From NCBI GenBank assembly GCA_018819345.1, contig JAHJQG010000036.1:1-41220 (forward strand): a DNA stretch of 41,220 nucleotides. The letters are read 5' to 3'. The notes under the pieces were generated by a model that did no database searches, had not been told where the DNA came from, and was given only the letters and a program-made list of their open reading frames with translations. The translations under genes were made by a program, and so were the position numbers. Every line of letters begins with the position of its first letter. The stretch's first letter is position 1. This document shows, piece by piece, positions 28,728 through 37,839 of this stretch. Source of the DNA: Nanobdellota archaeon. GTDB lineage: Archaea; Nanobdellota; Nanobdellia; Woesearchaeales; CG1-02-33-12.

Positions 28728-29219
28728 ATGAAAAAAGCACAAATCCATGGCCAGGTATTTATCTATATTCTAACCTTAATAATAACAGCTGCTATATTGC
28801 TTTATGGCTATAATGCAATAACAAGCATTAGCACTAAAGCAGAACAGGTTGAGTTTGTAAAATTTAAAAATGACCTAAAACAAGATTTTGAAAAAATAAG
28901 CACTGACTATGGCTCTGTAGAGGTAGAAACCTATTCTGTCCCATCAAAAGTAAAGGAAATCTGCTTTTACCAGGAGGGTGAGGATGTTGATTTTCATCCA
29001 CTTCCTGATGATTTAAATCCTTTAATAAAAGATTCAATATCTGATGAAACAGGCAATAATGTTTTTCTTGTTATTGGTGATGCAATAGAACCCATGAACC
29101 TTGGTAGGATAGAGATTAGCAATGAGGGCTACAACATGGTCTGCATAAAGCCAAGTGGAAACCGGCTTAAGCTAAGGTTAGAAGGCCGGGGAGATGGAGT
29201 TTTGGTTGAGAAAGCTTAA
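28728..29219 (+). CDS. Pilin-like protein (class III signal-like)
   Basis: MKKAQIHGQVFIYILTLIITAAILLYGYNAI. Confidence 0.65.
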   Translation: MKKAQIHGQVFIYILTLIITAAILLYGYNAITSISTKAEQVEFVKFKNDLKQDFEKISTDYGSVEVETYSVPSKVKEICFYQEGEDVDFHPLPDDLNPLIKDSISDETGNNVFLVIGDAIEPMNLGRIEISNEGYNMVCIKPSGNRLKLRLEGRGDGVLVEKA

Positions 29220-29246
29220 TTATTAAAAAATTAAAAATATCCTGAG

Positions 29247-32204
29247 GTGTATAAAAAAATGGAAAATAAAATTTTAGGTAAAAAAGTAAGATTTTTTTGT
29301 TTTGCTGTGATATTGTTGATATTTTTATTGTCTATAATAACTTTGCCATTAGTAACAGGTTATGATGATCCTGGTCCTATTACACACAAGGAATGTGTAA
29401 ATGGGGAGTGCAAAGAGGTGTCTGGCTCCGGACGCAATACTTGCAAGTATGATAGTCAATGTACTCACAAGGAATGCGTAAATGGGCGTTGTGAAAGTGT
29501 TATTGGTCAAGGAATTAATAAATGCAATTATCCAAGTGATTGCAAGGATGAAGAAAAATGTTCCTGTATGGCTTGTGTAGGAGGCTGTGATCCTGGCTGC
29601 AAAATGCAGACCTTTTATGGAGATGACTGCCCTTGCGTTGATGACTGCTCCGAATGCGGCGGTGAAGGTCCTGACGAACCACTAGTACCAACACCAAAGT
29701 GTGGAAATAATATAAAAGAATATGGTGAAGAATGTGATGGCACTGATGTCGGTTACTGCACAAATGGTTGTGATACTAATTGTAAATGCAAACCCTCATT
29801 AAGTTCAGTATGCACAGACTCAGATAATGGAAAAGATTATTATAAAAAAGGAACAGGTGAAGGATGGAATACAGATACTGAAAAAGTTTCTTTTTACGAT
29901 ACTTGTTATAAAAGTTATTGGGCAAATTTAGTTGATTCTTGTGAAGGTAATGATTGTTATTTAGCTGAAAAATATTGTGATGGAAAATATGTAAAAACTG
30001 AGTTAAGTATACCTTGCCCTAATGGGTGTAATGATGGAGCATGCATAAAAGGAAAAGAACCTTATTGTAGTGCAATAGGAACAAGAAGTGAGGGTTGGTA
30101 TCAAAATAATAAATTAATTAAATGGGATAACTGTAAGGGATGTCACGCAATTTGTAAAGCTATTGGCACAAAATCAGAGGGTTGGTATAGTTCTTGCACA
30201 AACTCATTAATAAAATATGAGAAATGTGGTGTTACAATAACAAATTGTGTTGGAGAAGGTGAGAAAGGTTCTGTGTTTAATGCTGACCCTAATGATGATG
30301 TTTGTTGTGCAGGATTAGAAAAAATAAAGGATTCAGTTCCAATTTCATATCCAGTAAAAGGATGTGCTTTGAGTAGAAGTGGTTTTGTATGCACTAACTG
30401 TGGAGATGGCAGATGCGGTTTAGGAGAAAACTACTGCAACTGTCCAGAGGATTGTAAAGAAGAGGAAGAAATACCTTGTAACACACAAGAGATTTTTGCA
30501 AAATGTGATTCTCTTAAGGATAGCTATAAATCATTTTCTTGTAAGACAGTAAAACCATGTGGGCGCTATGTTCTGTTTAGTGACATAACAACAAGTTGCC
30601 CTGATATACTTTCAACCCCCTATTGCAGTGCAGGAGATTGCTATGGTGTGAAAAAAGATAGTACTGATGATCCTTCCCCACAACCAGAGTGTATAAAAGA
30701 GGGTGAATTGGGATGGCCTCCTGCTGTTTGCTGTAAGGGCCTTAAAAATGTGGGTAATTCTAAACCAGTTAATGGAGTATGTACAAGTTATAAGAATCCT
30801 AGTTTTGTATGCACAAAGTGTGGAGATGGCAACTGTGGTTTAGGTGAGAATTACTGCAATTGTCCAGAGGATTGTAAAGAAGAAACAATATGCACAGACT
30901 CTGATGGTGGTAAGGATTATTATGTTAAAGGAACAGCAAGTGGTGAAGCTTATTGGAAAGATGAATATGTAACTAAGACAGATGCTTGCTATAATTGCAA
31001 TAATTTAGCTGTTACATTTGATTCTTGTGATACTGGACCTGATTGTTGTGTTTCTGACTGGTATTGTAATATGGATGGTAAAGTATCTTCAGCATCTCTT
31101 AATTGCCCATATGGCTGTGAGGATGGAGCCTGTATTGAGGAAGGAACAGAAAAAATGAAGATTGATGGCAGATATTTAATACTAAATGAAAACTTCCAAG
31201 ATGATGTCTATTCATCACCTATTGCCTTTTACACAGGTGTTCTTCCAATTGGAAAGATAGTGAGAACATTAATTAACTTTGATTTAAGTGGTCTTGAAAA
31301 CAAGGAGATAAAAAAGGCAGGGTTAGTAATAAACAAGATACCAATGCTGCACGGAGAGGAATATGGAAAACAAACAACAGAAGTGCATAAAGTCATGGAA
31401 AAATGGTATTTCCACAGTGCAAGCTGGAACAATCAGCCAAGGTTTGATACAACAATAGTCAGTTCACAAGAGATAAATGAGAATGGAAAATATACATTTG
31501 ATATAACACAAATAATGGATTACTTAATCAAACATGAATCTGGAGTATTGCTCAAAGCAGAGAATGAAGAAGAAACTAACCTGAAGAAATTTGATGAGGC
31601 ATACCTAAACATCTGGTACACTGCAGAGGAAGAAGAAACAAAAAGCTGTAAAGAAATGGGTGGCAACTGCAGATATCTGTTTGGATGCAAGAGTGATGAA
31701 GCAGAATCAGACTATGAATGTCCATTCTGGGGAAAATGCTGCATGCCTTATGAACCTAAATGCATAGATGATGATGAGAACTGCCCAGATGGATGCACTA
31801 TAGAAAACGACAATGACTGTGAACCAGAAATTCCAGAAATATTTGATTGTGGAAATGCTGGTCCTGATAATCCTGATTCAGAAACAGCTGGTCAATGTTT
31901 CATAGAAAAATTTGATGAATGTAGTCCTGCAAATTATTCTGTTTCAATAGACCTTGGACCACTTGGTGGCTTAACAACATATTACTATGAAATAATTGGT
32001 CATGAGAATGAGCTTTGTAAAATGAAAACAAAATATCTTGCAGTTATAAATCCAGAATGGGTTGGAAAAGAAATGATTTGCAATTATAACAATTCCAAAG
32101 AACTTACAGAAGCTAGTCAAGAGGTTTTCGATAGTTTTAATGAAGATGAAGAATTAGGAGACTGTGAAGGTGCATTGTATTATCTTATTAAAAACCCAGA
32201 GTAA
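29247..32204 (+). CDS. Large secreted Cys-rich surface protein with DNRLRE-like domain
   Basis: Signal peptide; repeated CGDGxCGLGENYCNCPEDCKEE; DNRLRE-like segment LINFDLSGLENKEIKKAGLVINKI...WYFHSASWNNQP...ITQIMDYLIKHESGVLLKA. Confidence 0.75.
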   Translation: MYKKMENKILGKKVRFFCFAVILLIFLLSIITLPLVTGYDDPGPITHKECVNGECKEVSGSGRNTCKYDSQCTHKECVNGRCESVIGQGINKCNYPSDCKDEEKCSCMACVGGCDPGCKMQTFYGDDCPCVDDCSECGGEGPDEPLVPTPKCGNNIKEYGEECDGTDVGYCTNGCDTNCKCKPSLSSVCTDSDNGKDYYKKGTGEGWNTDTEKVSFYDTCYKSYWANLVDSCEGNDCYLAEKYCDGKYVKTELSIPCPNGCNDGACIKGKEPYCSAIGTRSEGWYQNNKLIKWDNCKGCHAICKAIGTKSEGWYSSCTNSLIKYEKCGVTITNCVGEGEKGSVFNADPNDDVCCAGLEKIKDSVPISYPVKGCALSRSGFVCTNCGDGRCGLGENYCNCPEDCKEEEEIPCNTQEIFAKCDSLKDSYKSFSCKTVKPCGRYVLFSDITTSCPDILSTPYCSAGDCYGVKKDSTDDPSPQPECIKEGELGWPPAVCCKGLKNVGNSKPVNGVCTSYKNPSFVCTKCGDGNCGLGENYCNCPEDCKEETICTDSDGGKDYYVKGTASGEAYWKDEYVTKTDACYNCNNLAVTFDSCDTGPDCCVSDWYCNMDGKVSSASLNCPYGCEDGACIEEGTEKMKIDGRYLILNENFQDDVYSSPIAFYTGVLPIGKIVRTLINFDLSGLENKEIKKAGLVINKIPMLHGEEYGKQTTEVHKVMEKWYFHSASWNNQPRFDTTIVSSQEINENGKYTFDITQIMDYLIKHESGVLLKAENEEETNLKKFDEAYLNIWYTAEEEETKSCKEMGGNCRYLFGCKSDEAESDYECPFWGKCCMPYEPKCIDDDENCPDGCTIENDNDCEPEIPEIFDCGNAGPDNPDSETAGQCFIEKFDECSPANYSVSIDLGPLGGLTTYYYEIIGHENELCKMKTKYLAVINPEWVGKEMICNYNNSKELTEASQEVFDSFNEDEELGDCEGALYYLIKNPE
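30383..30890 (+). repeat. Internal duplication in the Cys-rich protein (two copies of FVCTxCGDGxCGLGENYCNCPEDCKEE)
   Basis: Near-identical DNA at about 30383-30470 and 30803-30890. Confidence 0.85.
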
Positions 32205-32246
32205 CATTGAAAACCTTTATATACATCTTTTATATTTTTTAAATTT

Positions 32247-32708
32247 ATGATTAATAATCTATTGTATTTAATATTCATAACACTATTGCCTTTTCTTGAG
32301 TTAAGGGCAAGCATACCCTACGGCATTAATGTCTTAAGGATGCCCTGGCTTACTGTTTTCATAGTCTGCGTCATAGCCAACATAATCCTTGGAATCATTA
32401 TATATTTCCTGCTTGACAGGTTTGTCCATTTTTTCCTAAGATATAAAATATTCTCCATACCTTATAATAAAATTGTTGTGAGAACACAGAAAAAAATACA
32501 AAAATCTGTTGATAAATATGGTGAGTTTGGAGTTGCATTATTCATAGGCGTTCCCTTGCCTGGCTCGGGTGTTTATTCAGGAGCATTGGGAGCTTATGTG
32601 ATTGGCCTCAAGTTCAAAAAATTCATAATAGCAGACATAATCGGAGTCTTGATAGCAGGCATAATAGTAACAATAATAAGCACAGGTGTTCTACAATTAA
32701 TATCATAA
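32247..32708 (+). CDS. Small multi-drug export-like membrane protein (COG2426 type)
   Basis: LLPFLELRASIPYGI...VALFIGVPLPGSGVYSGALGAYVIGL. Confidence 0.8.
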   Translation: MINNLLYLIFITLLPFLELRASIPYGINVLRMPWLTVFIVCVIANIILGIIIYFLLDRFVHFFLRYKIFSIPYNKIVVRTQKKIQKSVDKYGEFGVALFIGVPLPGSGVYSGALGAYVIGLKFKKFIIADIIGVLIAGIIVTIISTGVLQLIS

Positions 32709-32743
32709 AAAAATATTATTGGGCAATAATAGCATTTGTTCTG

Positions 32744-33271
32744 TTGGTTAGTTTTTTAATTGATAATACAATATTAAAAATAATCCCTCTAATTAAAAAT
32801 CCTATTTTGAATTATCTTTCTGCATTATTTACAAATTTCAGCTCTGTATTTGTTATTATAATAGTTTTAATATCCTTGTTTCTGCTTAATAAAAAGAAGA
32901 GGAAATTGGCTTTGCCTTTGGGAATAAGCTTTATTTTTTCTTATGTGATAACCTATGTATTAAAGTTCATAATAGCAAGGCCAAGGCCTTTAGGCATTAT
33001 AAAAACCTTGCCATTAATAAACCTAATTGATTACTCTTTTCCAAGCGCTCATGCAGCTGTTGCCTTTGCAGCACTTCCAATCCTTAATAAAACATATCCA
33101 AAGCTGAAATGGCTCTTGATTTCATCTGCATCATTTATAGCATTTAGCAGGATTTATATAGGAGTTCACTATCTAAGTGATGTTTTGGCAGGAGCATTCA
33201 TAGGATATTTCACAAGTATTTTCATAACAAAGCTGAAAGAGAGAAAATGGAAATCAACAGGTTTGAGATAA
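32744..33271 (+). CDS. PAP2 superfamily phosphatase (start uncertain)
   Basis: KFIIARPRP, YSFPSAHAAVAFA, SRIYIGVHYLSDVLAG motifs. Confidence 0.88.
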   Translation: MVSFLIDNTILKIIPLIKNPILNYLSALFTNFSSVFVIIIVLISLFLLNKKKRKLALPLGISFIFSYVITYVLKFIIARPRPLGIIKTLPLINLIDYSFPSAHAAVAFAALPILNKTYPKLKWLLISSASFIAFSRIYIGVHYLSDVLAGAFIGYFTSIFITKLKERKWKSTGLR

Positions 33272-33840
33272 GAAGGCAGGCATTCCACATATGCCTTGGA
33301 CTAACAATTATTATTCTGTTAATTAACAATATATTAAATTCATTAATCCTGTTTATTACACTTATTACTGGGATTCTAATCTCTATTCTTAGCAAGAAAT
33401 TTAAGATTCCAGTAATCTATTCTTTTCTGAAGATATTTGAAAGAAAAGATACATTAAAAACATTTCCAGGAAAAGGAACTATCTCTTTTTTAATAGGCTG
33501 CCTGCTTGTTCTCCAATTATTTGAAAGAGATATTGCACTTGCATCAATAATGATACTGACTTTTGGTGATTCAATCTCCCACTTATTTGGCTGGTATCTT
33601 GGAAGGAAAAAACATCCCCTTAACTGCCTAAAATCAATAGAAGGAAATATTGCTGGCGGTATTACTGGATTTCTTGGAGCAATGCTCTTTGTAAGCCCCT
33701 TATCTGCTTTCCTGGCATCATTTGGGGCAATGACAGCAGAGGCTGTTGAATTAAAGATGAATAACAGGATAGTTGATGACAATATAATTGTCCCCTTAGT
33801 AGCAGGAACTATAATTTATTTAATGAGAATATACTTTTAA
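33247..33840 (+). CDS. Dolichol kinase/phosphatidate cytidylyltransferase-like protein
   Basis: FGDSISHLFGWYLGRKKHP..CLKSIEGNIAGG...DDNIIVPLVAG. Confidence 0.8.
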   Translation: MEINRFEIRRQAFHICLGLTIIILLINNILNSLILFITLITGILISILSKKFKIPVIYSFLKIFERKDTLKTFPGKGTISFLIGCLLVLQLFERDIALASIMILTFGDSISHLFGWYLGRKKHPLNCLKSIEGNIAGGITGFLGAMLFVSPLSAFLASFGAMTAEAVELKMNNRIVDDNIIVPLVAGTIIYLMRIYF

Positions 33841-33841
33841 A

Positions 33842-34858
33842 CTAATCCACAAGCCAAAGCTTTCCATCTGAAACAACAACTCTTACTTTCTGGTTTACCT
33901 TGAATTTCCTGTTCTTGATATTTTCTGGTTTTACAGACTGGAATGTCTCTGGGTGCAGTATTTCAACATGCGGAAAGACAAGTGAAACTATTGTTTCCTT
34001 AACCTCTTCAGCAGCCCTTATTTTAAGATGTTTTGGCATTATTGATGTTTTCTTTCCTGTTTTTATATTAATAATTGTAATATTTTTATCAATATTTTTT
34101 ACTTTGAAAAGCTCCCCATCTATATTTAGAATATCCCCTTTTCTGAATTTTGACTGCCTAAACAGCACATTTATCCTATAGATATCCCTGCTTCTCAGCT
34201 TGTCCCTTGAGAACAATTTTTTACTGGCTTTTATTTCACCACCAAACTTGTTCAAGAGTTCTCTGGCAAGCTCATGTATATAGCCCCTTTTTGTCAGGTA
34301 AATGTCAAATCCATTCCTGACTTTTAATTTTTTAGTTATAAAGATTCCCCTTTGATTTTGTTTCCTGGCCTCATCAACAGCATAATCTATTACTTCATCA
34401 TCAACATCCCTTAACTGCAGTATGCCCTCAAAATAGCCGCTTTTATGCCTGCTGCACCTTGGGCAAAGGATGAATATTACCTTTACTGAAAGGGCATATT
34501 CCTCTTTAACAGGCCTTTTCTTCCCAGGATAAGTGCCAAAAACAGTAATTTCTGTTTCAATATTTACTTTTACATTTGGCCCCTCCCTGTATTTTGGGAT
34601 TACTGGCCTGATTTTAAACGAATTTATCCTGGCATCATCATTAAACACTAATCTTTTTTGCACAATATCCTTGATTACATCCTCAAGCTTTCTAAATCTT
34701 GTCCATTTCCCCTTAGAGAAGTATTTACGGCAAAAGAAGCATACAAGAATCTTCACAGGCTTAAAAGATATTAATAAAGGATTCTTGTTTAGATAGCATT
34801 TTTTACAAAGGCCATCCAAAAATACTTCCTTTTTCCCGCATTCAGTGCATATTTCCAT
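33842..34858 (-). CDS. nmd3: NMD3 family protein
   Basis: N-terminal CTECGKKEVFLDGLCKKCYL, CFFCRKYF; CPRCSRHKSGYFEGILQLR. Confidence 0.92.
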   Translation of the reverse strand: MEICTECGKKEVFLDGLCKKCYLNKNPLLISFKPVKILVCFFCRKYFSKGKWTRFRKLEDVIKDIVQKRLVFNDDARINSFKIRPVIPKYREGPNVKVNIETEITVFGTYPGKKRPVKEEYALSVKVIFILCPRCSRHKSGYFEGILQLRDVDDEVIDYAVDEARKQNQRGIFITKKLKVRNGFDIYLTKRGYIHELARELLNKFGGEIKASKKLFSRDKLRSRDIYRINVLFRQSKFRKGDILNIDGELFKVKNIDKNITIINIKTGKKTSIMPKHLKIRAAEEVKETIVSLVFPHVEILHPETFQSVKPENIKNRKFKVNQKVRVVVSDGKLWLVD

Positions 34859-34947
34859 GCTATAATAGAAATAGTAGTTGTATAAATAATTATTTGATTT
34901 ATCAAAACCGATAGTTTTTTATTTCTTTTGCTTAAAACTCTCACTTT

Positions 34948-35586
34948 ATGAAGAAAAAAACCTTAAAAAAAACATGGAAAAAGGTGTGGAACTTTATATG
35001 GGAGGATAACAGCATATGGAGCTGGATTGTGAATATTATACTTGCATTTATCCTTATAAAATTCATAGTTTACCCCGGGCTTGGTCTTGCTTTAGGAACA
35101 TCATATCCAATAGTTGCAGTTGTCAGCAACAGCATGGAGCATAACAACCTTAATTTTGATGACTGGTGGCAAAACAGTGAAGAATATTACTCAGGCATTG
35201 GAATAGTAAAAAGCTCATTTGAAAAATTTCCATTGAAGAATGGATTTAATAAGGGAGATATAATGATTCTCTGGAGAGCAAATCCTAACAACATCAAGAT
35301 AGGGGATGTAATCGTGTTCATAAGTGCCAGAACAAATCCAAAGCCAGATCCAATAATTCACAGGGTGATTATCATAGAAGAAAAGGATGATAACATAATA
35401 TATCAGACAAAAGGGGATAATTATGTCACCAATCGCCGCCAGATTAATGGATGCTTCTATGACGGCTGTATTTATGAGTCAGATATCTGGCAAAACCAGA
35501 TATTAGGCAAGGCATTGTTTAAGGTTCCTTACCTTGGCTACATTAAGATATGGTTTGTTGATTTATTAAATCTTCTTATTAAATAG
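34948..35586 (+). CDS. Signal peptidase I (archaeal S26B type)
   Basis: VVSNSMEHNN; GDVIVFI; PDPIIHRVI; TKGDNY motifs. Confidence 0.88.
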   Translation: MKKKTLKKTWKKVWNFIWEDNSIWSWIVNIILAFILIKFIVYPGLGLALGTSYPIVAVVSNSMEHNNLNFDDWWQNSEEYYSGIGIVKSSFEKFPLKNGFNKGDIMILWRANPNNIKIGDVIVFISARTNPKPDPIIHRVIIIEEKDDNIIYQTKGDNYVTNRRQINGCFYDGCIYESDIWQNQILGKALFKVPYLGYIKIWFVDLLNLLIK

Positions 35587-35595
35587 GAGGTAAAA

Positions 35596-35913
35596 ATGTT
35601 TTGTCCAAAATGTGGCTCATTGTTGCTGCCAAAGAAAATAGACGGCAAAAGAGTAATGGCATGCTCTTCATGCAGTTATGTAAGCAGGGACCTTGACAAA
35701 AGCAAGATTATTGAAAAAATTGTAAAGGAGAAGGAAGTTGATGTTGTTGAGGGTGATGAGTCTAAACATCTTCCTATAACAGAAGCTGAATGCCCTAATT
35801 GCGGCAATAAAAAAGCATACTATTGGCTTGTGCAGACAAGGGCAGGTGATGAGCCAGAAACAAAATTCCTTAAGTGCACTAAGTGCAACAATATCTGGCG
35901 GGATTACAGCTGA
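35596..35913 (+). CDS. tfs: Transcription factor S (TFIIS/RPB9-like)
   Basis: MFCPKCGSLLLPKK; CPNCGNKKAYYWLVQTRAGDEPETKFLKCTKCNNIWRDYS; GGAGG SD. Confidence 0.95.
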   Translation: MFCPKCGSLLLPKKIDGKRVMACSSCSYVSRDLDKSKIIEKIVKEKEVDVVEGDESKHLPITEAECPNCGNKKAYYWLVQTRAGDEPETKFLKCTKCNNIWRDYS

Positions 35914-36155
35914 TGAAAGGAATAAAACAAGGCATAATCAAGGTTATATTAAAACCAAACTCTTCTAAGAATAAAATTAAAGAATTTGATTCTGAAAGAA
36001 ATGCCTACAGGATTGATATAAAAGCCCCTGCGCAGGATAATAAAGCAAATATAGAGCTTGTTAAGTTCCTTTCAAGAGCATTAAAGAAAGATATTAAGAT
36101 AATCAAGGGTTTCAAAAGCAGGGAAAAATTAATTAAGATTTCCCAAAGGGCATAA
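35913..36155 (+). CDS. DUF167/YggU family protein (start at TGATG overlap; track gives 35883)
   Basis: IIKVILKPNSSKNKI...DIKAPAQDNKANIELVKFLSRALK. Confidence 0.85.
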   Translation: MKGIKQGIIKVILKPNSSKNKIKEFDSERNAYRIDIKAPAQDNKANIELVKFLSRALKKDIKIIKGFKSREKLIKISQRA

Positions 36156-37304
36156 TCACTTTTTTTCTCTTCTTTCACTCAGAAAAATTATAACTGCCAG
36201 AATAATAATCCCCAGCAGTATATTGTATTTGTAGGAGATTATGAAGCCAATGATTTTAGCCAGAAAATTTGAATAATAGAAAAAAAATATTAATAAGACG
36301 CCAATTAAAACAAACATATACTTAAGGAATTTGTTCCTCTTATCGGTTTTTTTCAGGGCTTTTGGCTTTTTCTTTTTTTTCTTTGGTTTTTCTCTTTTTT
36401 CAAACCATTCCTCTTCAGACTCTTCTTCTGTGAAAAAGTCAATAATTGCATTCCAGATTCTTTTAAGGATTGCCTGTTTCTTTCTTTTTCTGGGCTTCTT
36501 CTTTTTCTTAATTTTTTTAGGCTTTCCCCCTTTAGGTTCCTCTATTTCTTCTGTAAAGAAATCAACTATCCCGTTCCAGGCGCTTTTTAATGCGCCTTTT
36601 TCTTTTCCCTGGATTTTTTCTATCTCACTAATCTTTTTTTTATCCTCTTTTCTTATTTCAGGATGTTTTTTCAGAAAGTCAATTATCCTCCTGAACCTTG
36701 AATCAAGCCTGTTTAGGTTTCTCTTAAAATAATTATTTTCAACTGAATTTTTTCTTACTGACTGGATTTCCTGCCTCAAGTCAGAGAGCTGTTTATTGAA
36801 GTATGATTTATCAATGAATCTTTTTTCCAGCTCATCAAGCTCTTTTTTCATGCTGCTGATGTCCTGCGCTCTTTTTTTAATTCTTGCATCAAACTTGTTT
36901 GCCTGCATCTTAAATTCATTCACATCAACAACAGTATTTTTTAGATCTTCAAATTCTTTTTTGATTCCATTGGCTTTTTCAAAGCTCTTAATCATAGAAT
37001 TAATTGATTTCTTCAGCTTTAATGCTTCTTTCAGCTCTTTTTTTAGCTTCTCTCTTTTTTTTATCTCCCTTAAGACCCAATTATGCTTTTCATTTAAGGA
37101 ATCTATTTCGCTTTGAAAGTCCTGGTTTTTAACAAAATCTTCCCTTATCTTAGAGAGTTTATTGTTTATATCCTGGACAAGATGCTCCTTTTCTTTGGTC
37201 AGGTTAATTATATCCCTTTTTACTGCAGAAAAAGATGATTTCAGGTTTTTATTTAAATTATAAAGCCTTATTTCTATATTTTCCTCTTTACCCCCAGAAA
37301 CCAT
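36156..37304 (-). CDS. Coiled-coil protein with repeated WNxI[VI]DFFTEE motif and C-terminal TMs
   Basis: Long heptads; AWNGIVDFFTEE and IWNAIIDFFTEE separated by Lys-rich linker; two C-terminal TM segments. Confidence 0.7.
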   Translation of the reverse strand: MVSGGKEENIEIRLYNLNKNLKSSFSAVKRDIINLTKEKEHLVQDINNKLSKIREDFVKNQDFQSEIDSLNEKHNWVLREIKKREKLKKELKEALKLKKSINSMIKSFEKANGIKKEFEDLKNTVVDVNEFKMQANKFDARIKKRAQDISSMKKELDELEKRFIDKSYFNKQLSDLRQEIQSVRKNSVENNYFKRNLNRLDSRFRRIIDFLKKHPEIRKEDKKKISEIEKIQGKEKGALKSAWNGIVDFFTEEIEEPKGGKPKKIKKKKKPRKRKKQAILKRIWNAIIDFFTEEESEEEWFEKREKPKKKKKKPKALKKTDKRNKFLKYMFVLIGVLLIFFFYYSNFLAKIIGFIISYKYNILLGIIILAVIIFLSERREKK

Positions 37305-37376
37305 TTTTAATTTTAAAGTAATAATTAACTATATAAACTTTTCGATAGTTAAAGGTCAATAGGGCTTTTTATTTTA
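37108..37376. repeat. Junction repeat copy A: coiled-coil gene 5' part, intergenic region and remnant xerA 3' end
   Basis: 37108-37235 and 37344-37376 match copy B at 39600-39757; reverse complement of the second block reads ...KIKSPIDL*, like XerA ...KIKSPIDI*. Confidence 0.9.
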
Positions 37377-37479
37377 TAAAGAACACACCAGTCACCTCTC
37401 CTTTCAGTTGTTATAAAACTAGTTTGATTATGTTATTTTAATTTGTGATTTACTGTTGGCAACATATAGTTCTCTCCTC

Positions 37480-37677
37480 TCAATATAAATAAGATTTTGT
37501 ATAAATAAGATGTTGCCTAGGTTTTATTTTATTATAAAATTGAGACTTATCTTTCCCACAGTGAATTACTTTAAACTTTGAGTTCATTGTTTTGATTATT
37601 ATATCTGCACCTTCCTTATGTTTCTTGATCTCCATAATTTCACCCTCAACTATTCTTTCTATTTGACTTGGATCCAT
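37480..37677 (-). CDS. Small (65 aa) protein of the RiPP-like cassette; beta-rich, possible OB/small-barrel fold
   Basis: MDPSQIERIVEGEIMEIKKHKEGADIIIKTMNSKFKVIHCGKDKSQFYNKIKPRQHLIYTKSYLY; upstream GGGAGAA SD-like sequence. Confidence 0.5.
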   Translation of the reverse strand: MDPSQIERIVEGEIMEIKKHKEGADIIIKTMNSKFKVIHCGKDKSQFYNKIKPRQHLIYTKSYLY

Positions 37678-37839
37678 TTTATTCTCCCAGCTGCGTTAGT
37701 AGTGCTGTATTTTCCTGTTGATAAAGGAACTATCATCTATTTAAATATTTTTCTATTTAGTAGTGGTAATTTTTATAATATACGGTTTTTAGTTTGATTA
37801 AATATAAAAACTTAGGAAATATTTTAGTGTTATTGATTC

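Noticed and set aside
36331-37116. Phe/Ser-rich plus-strand ORFs antisense to the coiled-coil gene
   Set aside because: Expected antisense of Lys/Glu-rich codons (AAA/GAA to TTT/TTC); not credible proteins.
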